NCBI GenBank assembly: GCA_028278345.1
Contig: JANQEL010000172.1
Location: 1 to 54,087 of the forward strand
Direction of reading: 5' to 3'
Source: Myxococcota bacterium
GTDB lineage: Bacteria; Myxococcota_A; UBA9160; UBA4427
DNA: 54,087 nt
The position numbers were made by a program, and so were the translations under genes. Every line of letters starts with the position of its first letter. The first letter of the stretch is position 1. Below the pieces are notes generated by a model. That model had not been told where the DNA came from, ran no database searches, and was given only the letters and a program-made list of their open reading frames with translations. Shown piece by piece: positions 42,092 through 50,676 of this stretch.

Positions 42092-42964
42092 ATGAAGTTC
42101 TCCTACGCACAGTCGATGTGCGATCCCTCCTTCTACCTTCCGCTCGCGGTCGCCGCCGAAGAGGCCGGCTACGACAGCATGGTTGTGCCCGACAATCTCG
42201 GCTACGCGGGCCCCTCGAAGGCGAAGTACCCCTACACCCCCGACGGCGACAACTCCTTCCTCGAAGGCAAGCCCTTCATCGAGCCCTTCGTCCTGATGTC
42301 CGCAATGGGCGCGGTCACCGAACGCATTCGCTTCTCGACTCTGGTGATGAAGCTGCCCGTGCGGCAGCCCTACATCGTGGCCAAGCAGGCGACTTCGCTC
42401 GCCGTGATGACCAACAACCGCTTCGACTTCGGTGTCGGGCTCTCGCCCTGGCCCGAGGACTTCCAGGTCACGGGGCAGGATTGGAAGAGTCGCGGCAAGC
42501 GCCTGGATGAGATGATCGAAATCATCCGCGGGCTCGCCACCGGCGAGTACTTCGAGTATTCGGGCGAGCACTACGAGATCCAGAAGATCAAGATGTGCCC
42601 AGTCCCCACGAAGCCCATCCCGATCTTGATCGGTGGCCACGCCGAGCCCGCCCTGCGACGTGCCGCGCGCCTCGGGGATGGCTGGATGCACGCGGGTGGG
42701 CCCCCGGAAGAGCTCGCGAAGTACCTCGAGCGTTTGCGCGAATTACGCAAGGAAGCCGGGCGCGACCATCTCCCGTTCGAGATCTTCGCAGGGAGCCCCG
42801 ACGCCTTCACGGTCGATGGCGTGAAGCGACTCGAAGACCAGGGCGTGACGACCCTCGTCGTCGGTTTCAGCCTTCCCTACCAGAAGGGCCCCGATCCCCA
42901 ACCCCTCGATCAGAAGCTCGGCGACCTGCGACGCTACGCCGACGACGTGATCGCGAAGCTCTAG
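42092..42964 (+). CDS. LLM-class (F420-type) oxidoreductase in the catabolic operon
   Basis: This 290-residue protein has KFSYAQSMCDPSFYLPLAVAAEEAGYDSMVVPDN, then RFDFGVGLSPWPEDF and PIPILIGGHAEPALRRAARLGDGWMH. The barrel and ligand segments match F420-dependent enzymes such as Fgd-like or N5,N10-methylene-H4MPT reductase-like oxidoreductases. It is the third gene in the operon. As a partner of TauD and the aldo/keto reductase, it probably catalyses a later redox step on the same compound. Confidence 0.93.
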   Translation: MKFSYAQSMCDPSFYLPLAVAAEEAGYDSMVVPDNLGYAGPSKAKYPYTPDGDNSFLEGKPFIEPFVLMSAMGAVTERIRFSTLVMKLPVRQPYIVAKQATSLAVMTNNRFDFGVGLSPWPEDFQVTGQDWKSRGKRLDEMIEIIRGLATGEYFEYSGEHYEIQKIKMCPVPTKPIPILIGGHAEPALRRAARLGDGWMHAGGPPEELAKYLERLRELRKEAGRDHLPFEIFAGSPDAFTVDGVKRLEDQGVTTLVVGFSLPYQKGPDPQPLDQKLGDLRRYADDVIAKL

Positions 42965-42980
42965 AAGGAACGAGACGATC

Positions 42981-43991
42981 ATGCAGACACGAAAGCTCGG
43001 CGATCTCGAAGTCTCCGAGATCGGCATCGGTTGCATGAGCATGTCCCAGGCCTACGGGAAGCCCGACCGCGCCGAGTCGGAACGCACGCTGCTGCGCGCC
43101 CTCGACGTCGGTTACACCTTCTTCGACACCGCGAGCATCTACGGCGTCGGCCACAACGAGAAGCTGATCGGTGAAGTGCTGGCGGGCCGAAGGAACGAGT
43201 TCGTGCTGGCCTCGAAGTGCGGCATCCGGGTCCATTCCGACGGTCGGCGGAGCGTCGACGGCACGCCGAAGAACATCCGCGCCACCTGCGAGGCGAGTCT
43301 GAAGAACCTGCAGACGGATGTGATCGACCTCTACTACCTGCACCGCCGCGACTTCGACGTCCCGATCGAAGAGAGCGCGGGCACGCTCGGCGAACTCGTA
43401 CGGGAAGGAAAGATCCGACACGCCGGTCTTTCCGAGGTCTCGTCGGTGACGCTCGAGAAGGCGCACGCCGAGCATCCCATCACAGCGGTACAGAGCGAGT
43501 ACTCGTTGTGGACACGCGAACCCGAAGAGAAGGTGATCGACACCTGCCGAGAACTCGGCGTGGGCTTCGTGCCCTTCTCACCGCTGGCCCGCGCCTTCCT
43601 CTGCGACGTGATCCACTCGCCCGACGATCTCGCCGAACACGACCTGCGCGCCCCGATGCCGCGGTTCTCCGAAGAGAACCTGCCGAAGAACGTGAAGCTC
43701 CTCGCCGGCCTGCGCGAGATCGCGCGCAAGTACGAGTGCACCACCGGGCAGCTCGCCCTCGCCTGGGTGCTCGCCCAGGGCGAACACATCGCGCCCATCC
43801 CCGGCACCAAGCACGTGAAGTTCGCCGAGGAGAACGCCGCCGCCGCCCGCCTCGAGATCGCGCCCGAAGATCTCGAAGAGGCCGGCGCCCTCATCAACAA
43901 CGACACGGTGGCGGGCCCGCGCTACGCGGACAACCAGAAGATCTCGCTCGATCCCGAGCCGGAAGAATCATCGACAGAGGAACGATCGTGA
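42981..43991 (+). CDS. Aldo/keto reductase
   Basis: This 336-residue TIM-barrel oxidoreductase has GYTFFDTASIYGVGHNEKLIGEVL (catalytic Asp and Tyr), FVLASKCGI (catalytic Lys) and LYYLHRRD (catalytic His), plus APIPGTKHVKFAEENAAAA for NADPH binding near the C-terminus. GAAGGAA lies before the ATG. The group resembles plant- and bacterial-type AKR13-like enzymes. Its TGA overlaps the GST start (GTGA). It likely reduces or oxidises an aldehyde or ketone made in the pathway. Confidence 0.94.
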   Translation: MQTRKLGDLEVSEIGIGCMSMSQAYGKPDRAESERTLLRALDVGYTFFDTASIYGVGHNEKLIGEVLAGRRNEFVLASKCGIRVHSDGRRSVDGTPKNIRATCEASLKNLQTDVIDLYYLHRRDFDVPIEESAGTLGELVREGKIRHAGLSEVSSVTLEKAHAEHPITAVQSEYSLWTREPEEKVIDTCRELGVGFVPFSPLARAFLCDVIHSPDDLAEHDLRAPMPRFSEENLPKNVKLLAGLREIARKYECTTGQLALAWVLAQGEHIAPIPGTKHVKFAEENAAAARLEIAPEDLEEAGALINNDTVAGPRYADNQKISLDPEPEESSTEERS

Positions 43992-44608
43992 AGCTCTACG
44001 ACAGCAAGACGGCCCCCAACCCCCGACGCACGCGCATCTTCATCGCCGAGAAGGGCCTGGACATCGGAAGTGCAATAGAGGTCGAACAGGTCGACATCAA
44101 CGCCCTCGCGACGCGCACTCCCGAGTTCCTGAAGAAGAACCCGATGGGCCGCGTGCCCGTCCTCGAACTCGACGACGGCAGCCATATCGCGGAGTCGATC
44201 GCGATCTGCCGCTACCTCGAAGCCCTCCATCCCGATCCGCCACTCTTCGGCACGACACCGGAGGAGATCGCCCGGGTCGAGATGTGGCACCAGCGCGTCG
44301 ACTACAACCTGTGCGAACGCGTATTCGGCTGCTTCCAGAACACCCACGACTACATGAAGGATCGCATGCAGCAGGTGCCGGAATTCGGCGAGGTGTGTCG
44401 CGCGGCCGCGGTCGAGTTCATGGGAGTGCTCGACGAACAGCTCGGGCGCGCCCGCTTCATCGCGGGCGATCGCTACACCATGGCGGACATCTCGGCGCTG
44501 ATGGCGATCGACTTCGGTAGGGTGGCGAAGATCCGCATGCCGGACGACGCGAAGAACCTTGCGCGCTGGCACGAGGAAGTGTCGGCACGCCCGAGCGCAT
44601 CTGCGTAG
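43988..44608 (+). CDS. Glutathione S-transferase
   Basis: This 206-residue protein has an N-terminal thioredoxin fold (VKLYDSKTAPNPRRTRIFIAEKGLDI) with the glutathione-binding segment NPMGRVPVLELDDGSHIAESIAICRYLE, and an all-helical C-terminal domain ending with RFIAGDRYTMADISALMAIDFG. The GTG start lies in a GTGA overlap with the aldo/keto reductase stop. In this operon it may detoxify reactive intermediates or take part in the pathway itself. Confidence 0.94.
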   Translation: MKLYDSKTAPNPRRTRIFIAEKGLDIGSAIEVEQVDINALATRTPEFLKKNPMGRVPVLELDDGSHIAESIAICRYLEALHPDPPLFGTTPEEIARVEMWHQRVDYNLCERVFGCFQNTHDYMKDRMQQVPEFGEVCRAAAVEFMGVLDEQLGRARFIAGDRYTMADISALMAIDFGRVAKIRMPDDAKNLARWHEEVSARPSASA

Positions 44609-44630
44609 CAGGGCCACGAGAGGCTTACCC

Positions 44631-45716
44631 TTGCGCGCATACCTCATCGCCATCGGCCTGTTGTTGGTGATCTTCGGTTCGATCGCCGGCTACTCCTACG
44701 TCCAGTCGGCGGGCCACGGCGGGATGGGCTTCGGACCGCCACCGGTGACGATCGCAGCAACCGTCGCCGAGGCCGACGTGTGGAGCGCCGAGCTCGAGGC
44801 CGTCGGCACGCTCCGGGCCGCGCGCGGCGTCGATCTCAGCGTCGAAGAAAGCGGCGAGGTGATCGATATCGCCGTCTCGTCGGGCGAACGCGTCGAGGCC
44901 GGGCAGCTTCTGCTCACGCTGAACGACAAGGTCGAACGCGCCAGCCGCGAAAGCCAACTCGCCAACCTCGAGCTCGCGCGCCTGGTCTACAACCGGGAAG
45001 CCGAGCTGCTTCGCCAGAACTCCATCTCCCAGAGCCAATACGATCGGTCGAAGGCCGACCTCGATCGCGCCGTGGCCCAACTGGCGGAGACCGAGGCGCG
45101 CCTCGAGAACACGCGCATCCATGCCCCGTTCTCGGGGACCGTCGGCATCGTGCAGATCAAGACGGGGGACTATGTCGAGCCCGGCGACGAGATCACCACG
45201 CTGCAGGATCTGACGTCACTCGAAGTCGACTTCACCGTACCCGCGCGCCACAGCCCGGACCTGCGCCCCGGCCTCGCGATCGAGATGCGCGTCGCGGCCT
45301 TCCCCGAGAAGACCTTCGCCGGGACGCTCTCGGCCATCGACAGTCGCGTCGACGCCGGAACGCGCAACCTGCTCTTGCGAGCGGCGCTCGAAGCGGCACC
45401 CGGCCTGCTCCCCGGCATGTTCGCCCAGCTCACCATCGACCTCGCCAAACCCACCGAACTCGTGACCCTGCCCGAAACGGCGGTGACGTACTCGCTGCAC
45501 GGCGACATCGTCTTCGTGATCGAAGAGATGAAGGGTGGCGAGGGTTCGGGAGGACTCACCGCTACCCCGAGAGTGGTACGCACCGGCGAGACGCGTGAAG
45601 GTCGCGTCGCGATCCTCGGCGGCCTCGAAGCCGGCGAGCGGGTCGCAGCCTACGGTCAGAACAAGCTCTACCGTGGGGCGCGCATCGCCATCGTGGATTC
45701 GGAACCGCTGCAGTGA
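44631..45716 (+). CDS. RND efflux periplasmic adaptor subunit
   Basis: This 361-residue membrane fusion protein has one N-terminal membrane anchor (YLIAIGLLLVIFGSIAGYSYV). It continues with a lipoyl half (GVDLSVEESGEVIDIAVSSGERVEAGQLLLTLND), a helical hairpin (ARLVYNREAELLRQNSISQSQYDRSKADLDRAVAQL) and the returning lipoyl half (FSGTVGIVQIKTGDYVEPGDEIT). The TTG at 44631 has GAGAGG upstream. It lacks a lipobox. The stop overlaps the RND pump start by GTGA. No outer-membrane channel gene lies in the operon. Confidence 0.94.
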   Translation: MRAYLIAIGLLLVIFGSIAGYSYVQSAGHGGMGFGPPPVTIAATVAEADVWSAELEAVGTLRAARGVDLSVEESGEVIDIAVSSGERVEAGQLLLTLNDKVERASRESQLANLELARLVYNREAELLRQNSISQSQYDRSKADLDRAVAQLAETEARLENTRIHAPFSGTVGIVQIKTGDYVEPGDEITTLQDLTSLEVDFTVPARHSPDLRPGLAIEMRVAAFPEKTFAGTLSAIDSRVDAGTRNLLLRAALEAAPGLLPGMFAQLTIDLAKPTELVTLPETAVTYSLHGDIVFVIEEMKGGEGSGGLTATPRVVRTGETREGRVAILGGLEAGERVAAYGQNKLYRGARIAIVDSEPLQ

Positions 45717-48700
45717 GGTTCACCGATCACTTCATCCAGCGGCCGGTGCTCGCGATCGTCGTGAGCGCGCTGCTGCTGCTTCTGGGCTCCGCTTCCGCCT
45801 CCCGGGTGGAAGTGCGCGAGTTTCCCGAACTCGAGCGCAGCGTCATCACCGTGCGGACGGTCTACCGCGGTGCCAGCGCGCGTACCGTGCAGGGCTTCGT
45901 CACCAACCCGCTCCAGTTGAGCGTCGCCGGTGCCCGCGGCATCGAATACATGACCTCGACCAGCAACCCCGGCATGTCCGAGATCGAGGTCCACGTACGG
46001 CTGGGCGAGAACAGCAGCGACGTGTTGTCGGAGGTCATCGCCAAGGTGCGCGAAGCGCGAGGCGAACTTCCGCGGGAGATCGAGAACCCGGTGGTCTCCA
46101 CGGCCACGCCCGGCGACGCGCTGATGTACATCGCCTTCTACAGCAAGCAGATGGGCATCGCCCAGGTGACCGACTTCCTGGCCCGCAACGTGCAACCCGA
46201 ACTCGCAACGCTCCCCGGGGTCGGTAAGGCACGCATCCTCGGCGGCAAGTTCCTGGCGATGCGAATCTGGCTCGATCCCGTTCGCATGGCGGCCTTCGGC
46301 GTCACGGCCGAGGACCTGAACAACGCGATTCGGCGCGACAACTTCATCTCCACCGCCGGGGCGACCGAGGGCAACTTCGTGCGCGCCACCGTGGACGCGC
46401 GCACCGACATGCAGACTCCCGAGGCCTTCGAACAGCTCACGGTCCGCCAGGTCGGCGACGAGCGGGTGCGGCTCGGCGACGTAGCCACGGTGGAGCTCTC
46501 GGAAGAGAACACGCAGTACAGCTCGTTCTCGAGCGGGCGGCCCGCCGTGTTCATCTCGATCACCCCCACTCCGGACGCCAATCCGCTGGAAGTGGCCAAC
46601 GCGGTGAAGGAGACACTGCCCCGGATCGAGGATGCCCTGACCGCCGACCTCGAGCTGCTGCTCGATTGGGACGGATCGATCCCCATCGACGCCGCCCTCG
46701 ACGAAGTGCTGATCACCCTGGTCGAAGCCGCATTGATCGTCATCGCGGTCATCTATCTTTTCCTGGGATCGTTGCGCGTGGTGTTGGTGCCGCTGGTCGC
46801 GATTCCCCTCTCGTTGATCGGCGTGGTCTTCCTCATCCTGGCCCTCGACTTCTCGCTCAACCTGCTCACCCTGCTCGCCATGGTGATCGCGATCGGGCTC
46901 GTGGTGGACGACGCCATCGTGGTGGTCGAGAACGTCCATCGCCATATCGAAGAAGGCGCGAGTCCGATGGAGGCCGCCATCCGGGGAGCGCGCGAGGTCG
47001 CGCTTCCCGTGATCGCGATGACCCTCACCCTGGCCGCCGTCTACGCCCCGATCGCTTTCGTGGGCGGACTGACGGGAGCACTCTTCAGCGAGTTCGCCCT
47101 CACCCTGGCGGGTGCCGTGCTCGTAAGTGGCATCGTCGCCCTCACGCTCAGCCCGATGATGTGCTCCCGGGCCCTGACCGACAGCGCCCACCAGGGTCGC
47201 TTCGCCAACTGGCTCGACCACAGCTTCGAGCGCACAGTCGTTCGCTATCAGCGCGTGCTGCGACACTGCCTGGCCAACCGGGGTGCCGTCCTTCTCTTCA
47301 CCGCCGCGATCCTGACGAGTCTTCCGCTGCTCTTCGCATTCAGCCAAAGCGAGCTGGCCCCCGACGAGGACGGCGGCAGTCTCTTCGTCGTCGCCAGCCC
47401 ACCGCGCTACGCCAACCTGCAGTACATCAATCGCTTCCTCGACGAGGTGGTGAAGATCTGGCAGCAGCAGATCCCCGAAGTCGACCACTCGTGGCAGGTG
47501 AGTTCGCCCAGCTTCAACATCGGCGGCCTGATCTTCACGCCGTGGGACGAGCGGGAGCGGAGCCAACGCGAGATCCTCGGGCAACTGCAGGGGGAGCTCT
47601 CGGGCATCGCGGGTATGCAGGTGTTCAGCTTCGGCTCCCCGCCGCTGCCGGGGTCGGACGCGGGGCTACCCGTGAGTTTCGTCGTGGCCTCCACCGCAGA
47701 CTACGAAGAGGTGCTGCGCGTCGGAGACGAGTTGCTCCAGGCCGCGCGCGAATCGGGCCTGTTCGCGTTCGTGAGGCAGACGCTCGAATTCGACCGCCCC
47801 GAGATCTCCGTACAGGTCGACCGCGAGCGGGCCGCGCGACTCGGGATCTCGATGCAATCGATCGGCGAGACCCTGGCGGTGATGCTGGGAGAAGCCGAGG
47901 TGAATCGCTTCACCCGCGCCGGCCGCAGTTACAAGGTCATCCCCCAGGCTGCGCGAGGCTTCCGCCTCACCAAGACCGAACTCGAGAAGTACTACCTGCG
48001 CACGTCGAGTGATGAGTTGGTTCCGCTTTCGACGGTGATCGCACTCGAGTCGGGTGTCGAACCGAACGAACTCACGCAGTATCAGCAGCTCAACAGCACG
48101 ACGATCCAGGGCATGATGATGCCGCCGAACAGCCTCGGTGTGGGTCTCGACTTCCTCAAGGAGAAGCTCGCGGAGATTGCGCCCACGGGCTTCCGCGACG
48201 GCTACACCGGCGGCTCGCGACGCTTCGTCCAGGAGACCGCTTCCTTTCCGGTGCTCTTCACCCTTTCGCTGATGTTGATCTTCCTCGTGCTGGCCGCTCA
48301 GTTCAACAGCTTCCGCGATCCGCTGGTGGTGTTGGTGTCGGTGCCGCTCTCGATCTTCGGCGCCATCGTTCCGATCGCCCTGGGCTTCGCCACGCTCAAC
48401 ATCTACACCCAGATCGGCCTGCTCACCTTGATCGGTCTGATCAGCAAGCACGGCATCCTGATTGTCGAGTTCGCCAATCAACTGGGCAAGACGGGCCTGG
48501 GTCGCGGCGAAGCGGTTCTGCGCGCGGCCGCGCTTCGCCTGCGACCGATCCTGATGACGACCTTCGCCACGGTGCTCGGCGTATGGCCCCTGCTCATCGC
48601 CAGCGGGGCCGGTGCCAACAGCCGCTATAGCATCGGCTTGATGATCACGGCGGGCATGTTGGTCGGCACGCTCTTCACCCTCTTCGTGCTGCCGACGTTC

Positions 48701-48763
48701 TACCTGCCGTTCGTGAAGCGCGAAACCGCGCCCGCCGAAGCTCCCGCTACTGCCGGGGCTTGA
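45713..48763 (+). CDS. RND (HAE1-type) efflux pump
   Basis: This 1016-residue inner-membrane transporter has the AcrB/MexB-type plan of 12 membrane segments and two large periplasmic loops. TM4 carries GLVVDDAIVVVENVHRHIEEG with the proton-relay Asp pair. The start MRFTDHFIQRPVLAIVVSALLLLLG and the end TLFVLPTFYLPFVKRE are typical. It overlaps the adaptor gene (GTGA) and, at its 3' end, the convergent P450 gene by 17 bp. Linked to five catabolic genes, it probably exports the pathway substrate or a toxic intermediate. Confidence 0.96.
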   Translation: MRFTDHFIQRPVLAIVVSALLLLLGSASASRVEVREFPELERSVITVRTVYRGASARTVQGFVTNPLQLSVAGARGIEYMTSTSNPGMSEIEVHVRLGENSSDVLSEVIAKVREARGELPREIENPVVSTATPGDALMYIAFYSKQMGIAQVTDFLARNVQPELATLPGVGKARILGGKFLAMRIWLDPVRMAAFGVTAEDLNNAIRRDNFISTAGATEGNFVRATVDARTDMQTPEAFEQLTVRQVGDERVRLGDVATVELSEENTQYSSFSSGRPAVFISITPTPDANPLEVANAVKETLPRIEDALTADLELLLDWDGSIPIDAALDEVLITLVEAALIVIAVIYLFLGSLRVVLVPLVAIPLSLIGVVFLILALDFSLNLLTLLAMVIAIGLVVDDAIVVVENVHRHIEEGASPMEAAIRGAREVALPVIAMTLTLAAVYAPIAFVGGLTGALFSEFALTLAGAVLVSGIVALTLSPMMCSRALTDSAHQGRFANWLDHSFERTVVRYQRVLRHCLANRGAVLLFTAAILTSLPLLFAFSQSELAPDEDGGSLFVVASPPRYANLQYINRFLDEVVKIWQQQIPEVDHSWQVSSPSFNIGGLIFTPWDERERSQREILGQLQGELSGIAGMQVFSFGSPPLPGSDAGLPVSFVVASTADYEEVLRVGDELLQAARESGLFAFVRQTLEFDRPEISVQVDRERAARLGISMQSIGETLAVMLGEAEVNRFTRAGRSYKVIPQAARGFRLTKTELEKYYLRTSSDELVPLSTVIALESGVEPNELTQYQQLNSTTIQGMMMPPNSLGVGLDFLKEKLAEIAPTGFRDGYTGGSRRFVQETASFPVLFTLSLMLIFLVLAAQFNSFRDPLVVLVSVPLSIFGAIVPIALGFATLNIYTQIGLLTLIGLISKHGILIVEFANQLGKTGLGRGEAVLRAAALRLRPILMTTFATVLGVWPLLIASGAGANSRYSIGLMITAGMLVGTLFTLFVLPTFYLPFVKRETAPAEAPATAGA

Positions 48764-49991
48764 GCCGATAGCGGATCGGCAGGTGCTTCACGCCACCCAC
48801 CAGTGCCGAGTGCAGGCGCTGCGGGGGTGCGGAGAGTTCGACTTCGTCGATGCGCGGTAGCAGGTACTTGTACGCCACCTCCATCTCGAGTCGCGCGAGG
48901 TGCGCCCCCAGACAGAAGTGCTCGCCGACGCCGAACCCGAGGTGGTGGTTCGGGTCGCGGTCGATGCGGAAGGTGTAGGGGTCGTCGAAGATCTCCTCGT
49001 CGCGATTCGCCGAGGGATAGAAGAGAGCCAGCGTATCCCCTTCCCTGATCTTCTTGCCGCGCAGCACGTAGTCCTCGGTCGCCGTGCGACCGAAGTGGAT
49101 GATCGGCGTCGTCCAGCGCACGACCTCTTCGACGGCGGGCTTCAAGAGATCCGGGTTCTCCTGCAGGCGGCGCAGTTCACCCTGGTTCTCGATGAAGGCC
49201 AGCATGCCGCCGGTCGTCGCGTTGCGCGTCGTCTCGTTGCCCGCGACGACGATGATCAGACACCAGGTGAGCACATCCATCGGCTCGAGGGGCTTGCCCT
49301 GGTACTCGAACTGCGTGAACAGGGTGACGAGATCGTCGGCCGGGTTCTTCTTCTTTTCTTCCACGAGCTTCACGAAGTAGGTGAAGAGCTCGGTCATCGC
49401 GGCTTCGGCCGCCTTGTCGGGGGTCAGGCCCTCCGCGCGGAACTCGGGATCCTGGGCGCCGATGATGCGATTCGTCCAATCGAAGAGCAGGTTCCAGTCT
49501 TCCTTGGGCAACCCCAACATCCACGCGATCACGGCGATCGGAAGCGGCGCCGAGATCTCGCTCACGAAGTCGCATTCGCCTTCTTCGTTCTGCACGAGGT
49601 TGTCGACGATCTCGCGCCCGATCTCGTCGATGTCGTGATGGAAGCGTTGCAACGCGCGCGGGGTGAAGCGCTTGCTGATCATCTGGCGATAGTCGTGATG
49701 CTTGGGCGGATCGAGTTGGATCAGCGTCGGCGGGATGGGGCTCGGGCGCGGCGGTTCGTGACTGACCACGAGGGTGGGCCCGCTGATGAACTTCGTGGGC
49801 TGCTTCCCGATCTCGGTGATGTCGGCGTGCTTGGTGATGGCCCAGAACGGAATGCCGTCGGTCTCTTCCCAGAAGTAGACGGGGTCGTTATTGCGGAGCC
49901 ACTTCCAGGTGTCGTGCGGATATCCCTCGGCGGCGTAGTTCTCCGGGTGCACGATGTTGAACTGACTGAAGTCGGGGGCAGCACTCGCCAT
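48747..49991 (-). CDS. Cytochrome P450
   Basis: This 414-residue soluble P450 has the I-helix oxygen site VAGNETTRN (249-257), the K-helix ExxR in EEVVRW (Glu289, Arg292) and the heme loop HLGFGVGEHFCLG with Cys360. FISGPTLVV and LIQLDPPKHHDYRQMISKRFTP are typical of the CYP125/142/107-like bacterial enzymes that hydroxylate steroids, terpenes or fatty acids. Ferredoxin and reductase genes are not in the window. The region upstream holds a short palindrome (50063-50072). It lies 182 bp downstream of the ACP-like gene on the same strand. Confidence 0.96.
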   Translation of the reverse strand: MASAAPDFSQFNIVHPENYAAEGYPHDTWKWLRNNDPVYFWEETDGIPFWAITKHADITEIGKQPTKFISGPTLVVSHEPPRPSPIPPTLIQLDPPKHHDYRQMISKRFTPRALQRFHHDIDEIGREIVDNLVQNEEGECDFVSEISAPLPIAVIAWMLGLPKEDWNLLFDWTNRIIGAQDPEFRAEGLTPDKAAEAAMTELFTYFVKLVEEKKKNPADDLVTLFTQFEYQGKPLEPMDVLTWCLIIVVAGNETTRNATTGGMLAFIENQGELRRLQENPDLLKPAVEEVVRWTTPIIHFGRTATEDYVLRGKKIREGDTLALFYPSANRDEEIFDDPYTFRIDRDPNHHLGFGVGEHFCLGAHLARLEMEVAYKYLLPRIDEVELSAPPQRLHSALVGGVKHLPIRYRLKPRQ

Positions 49992-50062
49992 GCGGGATCT
50001 CCGAGATCATTCGCCCAGCAGCCCGGAACCCCAGCCCTGAGACGAACGTTTGTTCACTTCGC

Positions 50063-50072
50063 TGACCGGTCA
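50063..50072. promoter_or_regulatory. Palindrome upstream of the P450 gene
   Basis: TGACCGGTCA is a perfect 10-bp palindrome 71 bp before the P450 ATG, with GAACGTTTGTTC (arms GAAC/GTTC) about 8 bp nearer the gene. Such ACCGGT-centred sites are common TetR operators, but no regulator is adjacent. Confidence 0.35.
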
Positions 50073-50173
50073 TTTTGCCAGCTCGGGAGCGGCTTTCAAC
50101 GCTTCTCGGGCCTGCGTGGGCAAACGCGAGTCCGAGCGCTCGGGTGCGCGGAGCCGGAGGTCGGGAGAAGACC

Positions 50174-50563
50174 CTATGGGGTCGGCTGCTTGATGAAGGC
50201 CGCGAGCGCCTGGATGTTCTGCAGGGGCCCGATCAACTTCGTCTCCGAGATATCGAGGCCGTAGGTGGCCTGGATGTGGGCCAACAGGTCGGCGGCCGAG
50301 ATCGAGGTCACGTAACCCGCGTCGAACATGTGGACGTGGAGGTCGATCTCGGAGGCGGGGCGGGGGTCCGGCATCGTCGTCAGGATGTGGGCGACCAGGT
50401 CGTCGACGATGGCCTCGACGGAGAGGTCACTCCCACTCGCCGGTGCGGCGGCCGGGGCAGGTTTAGCCGTGGTCGGTGGCGGGGCCTCGGCTTCGGGCGG
50501 GGCATCGCTCTTTGCGTCTGCGGCGTCCGCGCTCCCGAAGAGCGACTTCAGGAAGTTCTTCAT
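50174..50563 (-). CDS. Acyl-carrier-like protein with Ala/Pro linker
   Basis: This 129-residue protein has a short N-terminal segment (KNFLKSLFGSADAADA), a 30-residue Ala/Pro/Glu linker, then a four-helix carrier domain from about residue 48. The phosphopantetheine site is MFDAGYVTSISAADLL: Ser87 is there, but the usual Asp before it is Thr86. Strong helix patterning supports a carrier protein, possibly for a beta-branched or special acyl group. It is upstream of the P450 gene and divergent from hisD. The missing Asp raises doubt whether it is phosphopantetheinylated by the standard transferase. Confidence 0.78.
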   Translation of the reverse strand: MKNFLKSLFGSADAADAKSDAPPEAEAPPPTTAKPAPAAAPASGSDLSVEAIVDDLVAHILTTMPDPRPASEIDLHVHMFDAGYVTSISAADLLAHIQATYGLDISETKLIGPLQNIQALAAFIKQPTP

Positions 50564-50580
50564 TTCGCCAGCCTTCTGTT

Positions 50581-50601
50581 GCCTGCGGGTCTGCCGCAGG
50601 C
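50581..50601. promoter_or_regulatory. Perfect inverted repeat between acp-like gene and hisD
   Basis: GCCTGCGG and CCGCAGGC make 8-bp arms around a 5-bp loop (GTCTG). It lies 18 bp before the ACP-like start and could be an operator or a hairpin in its leader. Confidence 0.4.
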
Positions 50602-50676
50602 GCGCGACGGTAACACACAGCCGTTGCTCGGATGCGATGCAGTATGCTCCGCCGCCTTCCCCCCCGTGAGCATCCC

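Noticed and set aside
45668..47584. 638-codon open frame on the - strand over the RND genes
   Set aside because: Antisense of the RND pump with Glu/Asp/His/Arg-rich noise and no domain.
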